A DNA stretch of 5,210 nucleotides from NCBI GenBank assembly GCA_016200955.1, contig JACQDU010000696.1, positions 1 through 5,210 of the forward strand, read 5' to 3'. Both the position numbers and the translations under genes were made by a program. A model generated the notes under the pieces. It worked only from the letters and a program-made list of their open reading frames with translations. It was not told where the DNA came from and did not search any database. The DNA comes from a bacterium (GTDB lineage Bacteria > Planctomycetota > J058 > JACQDU01). Within the stretch, counting starts at the first letter, position 1. Each line of letters starts with the position of its first letter. Of the stretch, positions 1 through 5,210 are shown in pieces.

Positions 1-2
1 CG

Positions 3-1220
3 TTCGCGGTCGCCGGCGACACGCGCCTCCGCTCGCTCGAGAAGGACGACGTGGCCGCGGCCTCGACGGTGTACCAGAACGGCTCCATGTTCGGTTCGAT
101 CTCGGGCGCGATCCTCGCCTCGGGCGGGGGCGGGATCTCGGGCGCTCACCTCGTGGCCGAGGACTCGAGCGGCGCGCCCGCCTCGAGCACGCTCTCTCAC
201 GCCGACGGGACGTTCTCGATCCAGGGCCTCCCGCAGGGGAGCTACACGGTCTACGCCGAGCCCCTCGACGGGCCCGTCGTCGGGCACAATCTCTCCCTCG
301 GGATCAGCGGCCAGAAGATCGACACCGGCTTCGGGACGACGTTCTTCGGAGGAGCTTCGAACCCCACGTCCGTCTTCGTGAACACGGGCTCGAACACGAG
401 CCTGGGCACGATCACGGCGCGCGCGCAGACGACCATGAGGCTCTCGAGCTCGTCTCCGAGCGCCGTGCACCCGGGCGACACGACGACGATCACCGCGAGC
501 GGGGCGGGCCTCGACTCCCAGGACACCCCCTCGATCACGGGGAGCGGCTTCACGATCACGTCGAGCGCGGTCTCCGCCGGCTCCGTCTCCCTCACCGTGA
601 GCGTCGGCTCGAACGCTCTCACGGGTCTCCACTCGATCCACGTCGTCCGCCTCTCGGGCGACGCGCGCGTCCTCACGGGAGCCGTCGAGGTGAGGAACGC
701 GGCGCCGTCTCTCTCGGCGATCTCACCCACGTCGGGAACGCCCGGGACGCCGATCACGCTCACGGGGAAGAACCTGGGCTCCGGCGGCACCGCGATCCTC
801 GGGAGCGGGATCGTCGAGAGCCCCTCCGCGACCGGGACGACCGCGAGCTTCGCTTGCCCGACCGTGGACTCGGGGACCTACGACGTGACCTTCCAGAACG
901 CGGACGGCCAGTTCGCCGCGATCAAGAAAGCGTTCACCGTCACGGGAGGAAGCTCGCCAAGCGCTCCGAGCGGCGGCAACTCTCCGCCTCCCGCGATCAC
1001 GCCGAGCGCCTTCGCGAATAATCCGACGCCCGCGCCCACCGCTCCCGCTCAGAGCGCTCCTTCGAGCGTTCCCATGGGAGGAGGTGGCGGTGGCGGCGGC
1101 GGCAGCTCGTGCGAGCTGGAGCCTGCTCCCGTTCCGGCCTCCACGCTCGCTCCTCTCGCGGCGCTCGCGCTCGCGCTCTGCCTCGCGCGGTTCGGGCGCG
1201 CTCGGACGATCTCCTCGTAG
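3..1220 (+). CDS. Secreted multidomain protein, 3' part: matrixin-like protease end, CarboxypepD_reg-like, Ig-like and IPT/TIG domains, C-terminal anchor
   Basis: The reading frame is open from the left edge (first full codon at 3), so the start lies outside the window; the GTG at 51 is an internal Val. The first visible residues include RLRSLEKDDVAAASTVY (24-74), which resembles the end of matrixin-family zinc metalloproteases, where a 'RSL..DD' segment and a final Tyr follow the HExxHxxGxxH site. The catalytic motif itself is not visible. Next comes a beta-sandwich resembling carboxypeptidase regulatory-like domains (about 81-270, with GTFSIQGLPQGSYTVYAEP), a further Ig-like stretch (about 430-700) and an IPT/TIG domain (about 702-950, with ISPTSGTPGTPITLTGKNL). 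A Pro/Ser/Ala-rich linker leads to nine Gly, SSC, a hydrophobic segment and RFGRAR. I infer an exported, surface-anchored, possibly proteolytic or adhesive protein. The 3' end overlaps the convergent glycosyltransferase gene by 172 bases. The multidomain secreted reading is solid; the protease assignment rests on a short tail and could be wrong. Confidence 0.82.
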   Translation, partial: FAVAGDTRLRSLEKDDVAAASTVYQNGSMFGSISGAILASGGGGISGAHLVAEDSSGAPASSTLSHADGTFSIQGLPQGSYTVYAEPLDGPVVGHNLSLGISGQKIDTGFGTTFFGGASNPTSVFVNTGSNTSLGTITARAQTTMRLSSSSPSAVHPGDTTTITASGAGLDSQDTPSITGSGFTITSSAVSAGSVSLTVSVGSNALTGLHSIHVVRLSGDARVLTGAVEVRNAAPSLSAISPTSGTPGTPITLTGKNLGSGGTAILGSGIVESPSATGTTASFACPTVDSGTYDVTFQNADGQFAAIKKAFTVTGGSSPSAPSGGNSPPPAITPSAFANNPTPAPTAPAQSAPSSVPMGGGGGGGGGSSCELEPAPVPASTLAPLAALALALCLARFGRARTISS

Positions 1221-2323
1221 AGACTTTCGTAAGCGGAGACCATCCGCTCGACCGAGAACAGCTCGGCGCGTGCCCGCGCGAGCGCTCCGAGCCTCGTTCG
1301 CTCGCCCTCGCTCGAGAGAAGCGAGACGATCGCTCGCGCGAGCGCCTCGGAATTTTGCGGCGGCACGAGGACGCCCGCGTCTCCCAGGACCTCTGGCAAG
1401 CTGTCGGCGCTCGAGGCGACGCACGCCTTCCCCGACGCGAGCGCCTCGACGAGCGCGAGCCCGAATCCTTCCCAGCGAGACGGCATCGCGAAGACATCGA
1501 GCGCCGCGAGGAAGCGCGGCACGTCCGATCGGTGCCCCGCGAGCACGAAGCTCCGCCCGAGCCCGAGGTCGCTCGCGAGCCGCTCGAGCGAGCGGCGCTC
1601 CGGGCCTTCTCCCGCGATCGCGAGGACGGCGCGCGGGTGAGCTTCCCGGACGCGAGGCCACGCCCGCACGAGATCAGAGTGGCCTTTCTGCGGATCGAGC
1701 CGTCCGAGCGCTCCCACGAGGAGGGCGCCGGGCTCGACTCCCAGTGACTCCCTCGCTCGCGCCGCCTCGCTCGCATCGACTCTCCTGAAAGGCGAGAGGT
1801 CCACTCCGTCTTCCACGACGCGCAGCCGGTCGGGACGGACGCCGCACGTCTCGCACGCGAAGCGTCCGACGGCGCGCGAGACCGCGACGGTCACGTCGTC
1901 GAGAGGAGCCGTCGCCCGGTCGAGGAAGAAGCGCGGCCCGAGCCTCCTCAGCTCGACGACGTGGTGCGTGGAAACGACGGCCGGTCTCCCGGCGAGCGGC
2001 GCCACGAGCCGCGCCACGAGGTTCGCGTGGAACAGGTGAGCATGGAGCACGTGAGGCTCGAGCGAGCGCAGGAGCCGGACGAGCCGCGGCACGCGCGAGA
2101 GGTCGAGCTTCGAGCGCACGCGCAGCATGTGGACGCGCACGCCCGCTCGCGCGAGCGCCGGCGCGAAGGAGCCGTCCTCTCCCGCGAAGCTCCAGAGAGC
2201 GAGCACGCACGGATCGAAGCGCCTCCGGTCGAGGCGCGTCGCGAGCTCGAAGACGACGCGCTCCGCTCCCGCGGGGCGGAGCTCCGTGATCATGAGCACG
2301 ACTCGGAGACGTTCGCCCGTCAT
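1049..2323 (-). CDS. GT4-family glycosyltransferase with antisense-encoded C-terminal extension
   Basis: This 424-residue protein has the two-domain GT-B architecture of GT4 (Glycos_transf_1) retaining glycosyltransferases, which transfer a sugar from a nucleotide-activated donor to a lipid-linked or glycan acceptor at the cytoplasmic face of the membrane. The N-terminal acceptor domain shows the loop LRPAGAERV (residues 15-23, the AGAE form of the usual GGAE) and HAH (94-96). The C-terminal donor domain shows GRLDPQKG (207-214), AGEGPER (237-243), GHRSDVPRFL (263-272) and the EX7E motif with Glu285 and Glu293. The ATG at 2323 was chosen because GAGG lies 7 bases upstream and the protein then begins directly with the first beta strand; an ATG at 2386 lies inside the upstream repeat. 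The fold normally ends near residue 375; the last 50 or so residues are low complexity, including nine Pro, and lie antisense to the convergent gene. Donor and acceptor sugars cannot be told from sequence. Confidence 0.92.
   Translation of the reverse strand: MTGERLRVVLMITELRPAGAERVVFELATRLDRRRFDPCVLALWSFAGEDGSFAPALARAGVRVHMLRVRSKLDLSRVPRLVRLLRSLEPHVLHAHLFHANLVARLVAPLAGRPAVVSTHHVVELRRLGPRFFLDRATAPLDDVTVAVSRAVGRFACETCGVRPDRLRVVEDGVDLSPFRRVDASEAARARESLGVEPGALLVGALGRLDPQKGHSDLVRAWPRVREAHPRAVLAIAGEGPERRSLERLASDLGLGRSFVLAGHRSDVPRFLAALDVFAMPSRWEGFGLALVEALASGKACVASSADSLPEVLGDAGVLVPPQNSEALARAIVSLLSSEGERTRLGALARARAELFSVERMVSAYESLYEEIVRARPNRARQSASASAARGASVEAGTGAGSSSHELPPPPPPPPPMGTLEGAL
1077..1217 (+). 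other. C-terminal sorting-signal-like tail (Gly9-SSC, hydrophobic helix, Arg cluster)
   Basis: The last 47 codons of the secreted protein encode nine consecutive Gly (1077-1103), Ser-Ser-Cys (Cys codon at 1110), the acidic/proline segment ELEPAPVPAS, a hydrophobic run (TLAPLAALALALCLA) and a basic end (RFGRAR) before TISS and the stop. This order (Gly-rich spacer, invariant-looking residue, transmembrane helix, Arg cluster) is the known layout of CTERM protein-sorting tails such as GlyGly-CTERM (rhombosortase) and MYXO-CTERM, in which a Cys precedes the helix. I do not recognise it as an exact match to a named class. It likely directs processing and anchoring of the exported protein at the cell surface; no sortase-like gene lies in the window. 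Confidence 0.6.
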
Positions 2324-2330
2324 GAAGCGG

Positions 2331-2334
2331 CCTC
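2331..2334 (-). promoter_or_regulatory. Ribosome binding site of the distal glycosyltransferase
   Basis: On the minus strand the bases GAGG precede the ATG at 2323 with a 7-base spacer (GAGGCCGCTTCATG). This is a good Shine-Dalgarno match and spacing, and it decides the start in favour of 2323 rather than the ATG at 2386. Unlike the upstream genes, this gene has its own ribosome site and is not coupled by an overlap. Confidence 0.6.
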
Positions 2335-2366
2335 GCAGGGTCCCCGAGAGCGTCTCGAGTGCGAGA

Positions 2367-2439
2367 TGAAGAAAATGAAACGCCAAGGCGCCAAGGCGCC
2401 ACGGTTCTCTGTTCTTGGCGCCTTGGCGCCTTGGCGTTT
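2367..2439 (-). terminator. Possible intrinsic terminator after the proximal glycosyltransferase
   Basis: Read on the minus strand, a 24-bp GC-rich stem with a 14-base loop begins 25 bases after the TGA of the upstream glycosyltransferase and is followed immediately by a T-rich stretch (GTTTCATTTTCTTCAT). Stem plus T-rich tail fits Rho-independent termination on this strand; the plus-strand flank (GTTTGACGAGC) is poor. Against it, the tail is interrupted by C and A, the stem is longer than usual, and no clear promoter is seen in the roughly 54 bases between it and the next start. It may attenuate rather than stop transcription. Confidence 0.45.
2378..2439. repeat. Perfect 24-bp inverted repeat made of CGCCAAGG units
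   Basis: The left arm (2378-2401) and right arm (2416-2439) are exact reverse complements over 24 bases, separated by a 14-base spacer (CGGTTCTCTGTTCT). Each arm is AAA followed by two and a half tandem copies of the 8-mer CGCCAAGG, so GGCGCC palindromes recur every 8 bases and each arm could also fold on itself. On the minus strand the right-hand copy continues as AAGAA after the last CGCC, suggesting two copies of one short repeat placed head to head. It sits between two same-strand glycosyltransferase genes and has no coding content. I infer either a REP-like palindromic repeat element or a terminator; copy number in the genome cannot be judged here. Confidence 0.85.
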
Positions 2440-2464
2440 GACGAGCGGACGCTCGGCGACTAGC

Positions 2465-3577
2465 TCACGCATGCGAACGGACCTTCGCGAGGGCCTCGCG
2501 GTAGACGGCCTCGGTCGAGCGGGCCATGGCGTCGAGCGATCGCTCGCGCTCGACGCGAGCGCGGGCGGCCTTGCCCATGGCCTCGCGGCGAGCCGGGTCG
2601 TTCGCGAGCGCGACGAGCGCTCGCGCGAGGGCGGGAGCGTCCTCGGGAGGCACGAGGAGGCCGGTCTCTCCCTCGATCACGGCCTCCTTCGTGCCGCCGG
2701 CGTCGGTCGCGACGATCGCGCGCGAGGCGACCATGGTCTCGAGCACGGCGTTCGCGAGCACCTCGGCCCGCGACGCTTGCGCGACGAGGTCGCTGGCCTC
2801 GAGCAGGTCTCTCACGTCGCTCCGGTTGCCGAGGAAGCGCACGGAGCCGGCGACTCCGAGGTCGCGCGCGAGCGACTCGAGCGCCGGCCGCTCCTCTCCT
2901 TCTCCCGCGAGCAGGAGGACCGTGCTCGGGAGAGAAGGGCGCGCTTGCGCGAAGGCCCGCAGGAGGACGTCCTGGCCCTTCACGCGCACGAGGCGCCCTA
3001 TGCAGAGAAGCAAGAGGAAGCCGGGAGGGACGCCCAGGCTCTCGCGCACGGCCTCGCGCGGACGCGAGGCTTCCTCGAAGGGAACGCCGTCCGGCACGAG
3101 GCGCAGCTTCGATGCCGGAACGCCGCGCGAGAGGAGCTGATCTTCCATCGCCCGCGACGGCACGATCGCGAGGTGAGCGAGCTTGAGGAGCGTGCGGTCG
3201 AGGAGCGGCCGCGCGACCCAGCCTCCCGCTCCCGGGCTCCGGAGGAGGTTCACGACCTCGACGACCGCCAGCCCGAGTCCCCGCGCGCAGACGGCGAGCG
3301 TGCGAGGCGCGCAGAGGTGGAGGAGCCTCGCTTTCTCGCGACGCGCGACGCGGGCGAAGTGGCGGACTCCCTTGATCGACTTGAAGGACGCGGGCGAGAC
3401 CTCGGCGCGGATGTCCAAAGAAGCGAGCGTCCGCGCGAGCGGGCCGTCTTCTCCGAGGAGGACGAACGGCGGGAACGCCTTCCGGTCGAGGGCCCGGAGG
3501 AGGAGCGAGAGCTCCCTCTGCGCTCCTCCGACCTCGGAGCGCGTGATCGCGAAGACGACGGGGCGAGGCGCGCTCAC
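2465..3577 (-). CDS. GT4-family glycosyltransferase
   Basis: This 370-residue protein, a typical length for the family, is a GT-B fold GT4 glycosyltransferase expected to add one sugar to the lipid-linked glycan at the inner face of the membrane. Visible motifs are the N-terminal loop SEVGGAQREL (14-23), VPDGVP (161-166), GRLVRVKGQD (194-203), AGEGEERP (224-231), GNRSDVRDLL (250-259) and the EX7E pair Glu272/Glu280, followed by ATDAGGTKEAV. The GTG at 3577 is the start: it overlaps the flippase stop as GTGA, with GGAG-like purines upstream, and the protein then opens on the first beta strand (RPVVFAITRSEVGGAQ). The open frame continues upstream to 4888, but that part is antisense-free shadow of the flippase in another frame. 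Oddities: the usual H-x-H of the N-terminal domain reads His-Leu-Cys (87-89), and the Gly after the first EX7E Glu is Val. Substrates are unknown. Confidence 0.93.
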   Translation of the reverse strand: MSAPRPVVFAITRSEVGGAQRELSLLLRALDRKAFPPFVLLGEDGPLARTLASLDIRAEVSPASFKSIKGVRHFARVARREKARLLHLCAPRTLAVCARGLGLAVVEVVNLLRSPGAGGWVARPLLDRTLLKLAHLAIVPSRAMEDQLLSRGVPASKLRLVPDGVPFEEASRPREAVRESLGVPPGFLLLLCIGRLVRVKGQDVLLRAFAQARPSLPSTVLLLAGEGEERPALESLARDLGVAGSVRFLGNRSDVRDLLEASDLVAQASRAEVLANAVLETMVASRAIVATDAGGTKEAVIEGETGLLVPPEDAPALARALVALANDPARREAMGKAARARVERERSLDAMARSTEAVYREALAKVRSHA

Positions 3578-5085
3578 TCCGGGCTCGCTCCGTAGACTCG
3601 CGCGAGGAGGCGGCGGAGCCCCGCGGGCATGTCGACTCCCTCGAGCGCCTTCATGGTCTCGGGCGAGAGGATCCCGAGGGCTTTCCCGAGGAAGATCGAC
3701 GAGGGCACGAGAGCGAGAGCGACGAGGGCGTCGGCGAGCGCCGAGCCTCCTCCAAGGAATCTCACGTAAGCGAACGCCACGATGACCGGGAGGAGCATCG
3801 CGTAGAGCCCGAGCGCGCGCACGCGGAACCTCACTCCCAGATACCCGCTCCTGATCGCCGCGTTCACGATCCAGCCCGCGAGCGTCGCCCACGCGGCCCC
3901 TTCGATTCCGCGCGTGGGCACGAGGAGGACGTCGAGCGCGACGTTCGTCGCGAACCCCATGAGGAACGAGAAGAGCGGCGGCTTCGAGATCAGGTGCGCG
4001 TCGAAGACCGGAGTCTCCAGCGTGAGGACGAGCCGCACGGCCGTCGCGATGAGCAGGATCTGGAGCACTCCCGCCGATTCGTCGACGGACTTCGCCGAGA
4101 GCGCGGCGAGGATCGGCCGCGCGAGGACGAGCGCCGTCCCGAACGCCGCGCTCCCGAGGAGGACGACCTGGGGCGCGATCGTGCGGTAATACGTCGCGAG
4201 CGTCCCCGCCTCGCCGCGCGACGCCGCTCGCGCGAGGATCGGGCCCATGAGGTCCTCGAGCGCGACCGCGAGGAGAGCGGACTGCTCCGCGAGCTGGCCT
4301 GCCACCTGGAACCTCGCCGACTGCTCGAGCCCGAGGAGATGCTTGATCGCGGCGAAGTTCAGGTAAGCGAACGCGACGACGCCGATCTGCCGGACGAGCA
4401 CCGGGACGCCGAACTGGAGCGCGCGCGATGCCTCTCCGCGGCGCGGCAGCGAGAAGGGCCAGACGAGCCGCGCCACGAGAACGAGGGCGAGCGCGAGCTG
4501 CGGCAGCCCCGTCATCCCGAGGCAGAGGACCATGGCGGTCTTCGCGTCCACGGGCCACTCCCGGAAGGCGAAGAGGGCGAGCGCCGCGACCCACAGGATG
4601 CGCCCGAGGAGGGCGACGTACGAGAAGTCGATGACCCTCCCCGCGGGTTTCAGGTGCGCCGTGTACACGTTCCCGGCCGCCGTCGAGAAGCCGTAGGCGA
4701 CGACGAGCAGCGTCGCTCCAGGGACGTTGACGTAGAGATCGAGGGACGACGTCCGGGCGAAGACGAGGGCGCCGGCCAGGACGAAGCTCGCGAGGAGGAG
4801 CAGGTTGTGGAGCACGAACGTCCTGCCGAGCGCTCGCCCCTCGGTCCACTCGTCCGCGCCGAGCCGGAGGACGCTCCACATCGGCCATCCGACGACCGCG
4901 ATGAGGGCGTTCGACGCGAAGAGAAACGCCTGATACTCGGCGTAGTCCGCCTCGGTCGCGGTCTTCCAGAGCAGCTTGAAGCCGACGAGTGCGAGGACCG
5001 CCTGTGCGAGCTTGGAAGCGGTGAGCGCGAAGGCGTCCCGGAGCCCGCTCGCGACCGGGTGCGCCGGCGAGGACGGGGTCGTCAT
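3574..5085 (-). CDS. Wzx-like polysaccharide flippase (MOP superfamily)
   Basis: This 503-residue polytopic inner-membrane protein resembles the polysaccharide-synthesis branch of the MOP superfamily, whose members move lipid-linked oligosaccharides from the cytoplasmic to the periplasmic face. It has about twelve hydrophobic segments; clear ones lie near residues 52-68, 90-110, 123-140, 155-174, 183-209, 222-245, 303-326, 337-356, 370-389, 394-411, 425-444 and 447-470. The segment VPTRGIEGAAWAT (389-401) is the recurrent 'IP.YGI.GAA.AT' signature of this family. The C-terminus (about 471-503) is a short cytoplasmic tail. ATG at 5085 overlaps the TGA of the preceding gene (ATGA), and its own TGA overlaps the GTG of the next gene (GTGA), so expression is probably coupled to both. 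Location beside two GT4 genes supports a surface-glycan role (O-antigen, capsule or exopolysaccharide). No frameshift is seen. A specific wzx name is not given because the substrate is unknown and the family is very divergent. Confidence 0.88.
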   Translation of the reverse strand: MTTPSSPAHPVASGLRDAFALTASKLAQAVLALVGFKLLWKTATEADYAEYQAFLFASNALIAVVGWPMWSVLRLGADEWTEGRALGRTFVLHNLLLLASFVLAGALVFARTSSLDLYVNVPGATLLVVAYGFSTAAGNVYTAHLKPAGRVIDFSYVALLGRILWVAALALFAFREWPVDAKTAMVLCLGMTGLPQLALALVLVARLVWPFSLPRRGEASRALQFGVPVLVRQIGVVAFAYLNFAAIKHLLGLEQSARFQVAGQLAEQSALLAVALEDLMGPILARAASRGEAGTLATYYRTIAPQVVLLGSAAFGTALVLARPILAALSAKSVDESAGVLQILLIATAVRLVLTLETPVFDAHLISKPPLFSFLMGFATNVALDVLLVPTRGIEGAAWATLAGWIVNAAIRSGYLGVRFRVRALGLYAMLLPVIVAFAYVRFLGGGSALADALVALALVPSSIFLGKALGILSPETMKALEGVDMPAGLRRLLARVYGASPE

Positions 5086-5210
5086 CTAGAGAGAGCTTTT
5101 CGCTCCGCGAGAGAGACCTGCGCCACGAGCGCCCGCGCCGCCTCCTCGATCGCCACGAGGTCGCGCCGCGCGAGAGCCTCTTGCGGGAAGACCTCTCGCC
5201 CGAAGCCGAG
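5082..5210 (-). CDS. C-terminal end of an unidentified gene, first in the visible operon
   Basis: Only the last 42 codons are inside the window, too short to appear as an independent gene. Read on the minus strand they give LGFGREVFPQEALARRD, then a helical stretch rich in Ala, Glu and Arg (LVAIEEAARALVAQVSLAER), ending KALSR and TGA. The stop at 5084-5082 overlaps the flippase ATG as ATGA, the same coupling style as the next junction, and the frame shows the G/C third-position bias of its neighbours, so it is very likely a real gene end. The other two frames give Ser/Arg or Gly/Arg-rich translations that look like noise. The tail is not enough to name a family; by position it probably belongs to the same glycan-assembly pathway. 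Confidence 0.68.
   Translation of the reverse strand, partial: LGFGREVFPQEALARRDLVAIEEAARALVAQVSLAERKALSR

Noticed and set aside
51..53. GTG at 51 as the start of the plus-strand secreted protein
   Set aside because: The frame is open to the window edge and the preceding codons continue a matrixin-like segment; there is no signal peptide after position 51.
251..790. Minus-strand 179-codon open frame inside the secreted protein gene
   Set aside because: It is fully antisense to the coherent IPT/Ig-like coding frame and has no recognisable features.
1055..1068. CGCTC/GAGCG hairpin near the end of the distal glycosyltransferase as a terminator
   Set aside because: Only five base pairs and no T-rich tail on either strand; CGCTC and GAGCG words are abundant throughout the window.
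1077..1103. GGN tract as a microsatellite or CRISPR-like repeat
   Set aside because: It is explained by nine Gly codons in the plus frame with mixed third bases, and there is no repeat-spacer structure.
2324..2386. Upstream ATG at 2386 as start of the distal glycosyltransferase
   Set aside because: It would begin inside the inverted repeat and add 21 residues with no homology-like character, while the ATG at 2323 has a well-placed GAGG.
2442..2455. Small inverted repeat CGAGCG/CGCTCG with a 2-base spacer
   Set aside because: Six-base GC arms are common in this composition, the loop is too small for a stable hairpin, and there is no T tract.
1961..3595. Plus-strand open frame of 544 codons across both glycosyltransferase genes
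   Set aside because: It lies antisense to two clear GT4 genes, is dominated by Arg, Glu, Ala and His, shows no fold or motif, and crosses the intergenic palindrome. It is a GC-rich shadow frame.
3578..4888. Minus-strand open frame extending the proximal glycosyltransferase upstream to 807 codons
   Set aside because: This part overlaps the flippase in another frame, is Arg/Pro/Gly-rich without motifs, and the GTG at 3577 begins exactly at the GT4 fold with a GTGA overlap.

Overview
This is a GC-rich, tightly packed bacterial window, roughly 70% G+C by eye, with strong G/C preference at third codon positions. It holds one plus-strand gene at the left edge and a leftward (minus-strand) run of four genes that fills the rest. 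No rRNA, tRNA, CRISPR array, insertion sequence or phage gene was seen. The organism cannot be fixed from the sequence. A secreted multidomain protein with a Gly-rich, Cys-containing C-terminal anchor, extreme GC and GC-rich palindromic intergenic repeats would fit Myxococcota, a GC-rich acidobacterial lineage or Planctomycetota. This is inference only.

Left region (1-1220, plus strand): the 3' part of a large secreted protein. The first visible residues look like the C-terminal end of a matrixin-type zinc metalloprotease domain. They are followed by a carboxypeptidase-regulatory-like beta-sandwich, another Ig-like stretch, an IPT/TIG domain, a Pro/Ser-rich linker and a C-terminal sorting-signal-like tail (nine Gly, SSC, hydrophobic helix, Arg-rich end).

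Right region (1049-5210, minus strand, read right to left): the last 42 codons of an unidentified gene, then a Wzx-like polysaccharide flippase, then two GT4-family glycosyltransferases. The first three genes are joined by 4-base stop/start overlaps (ATGA at 5082-5085, GTGA at 3574-3577), so they form a translationally coupled operon. The last glycosyltransferase is separated by a 141-base gap that contains a perfect 24-bp inverted repeat with a T-rich flank, a possible terminator or palindromic repeat element. The gene set points to assembly and export of a lipid-linked surface glycan: glycosyltransferases build the repeat unit on the cytoplasmic face and the flippase moves it across the inner membrane.

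The two regions meet tail to tail with a 172-base coding overlap. The C-terminal extension of the last glycosyltransferase is written on the strand opposite the anchor region of the secreted protein. I did not find a clearly new biological system. The most unusual items are this antisense overlap, the C-terminal sorting-like tail and the palindromic repeat.
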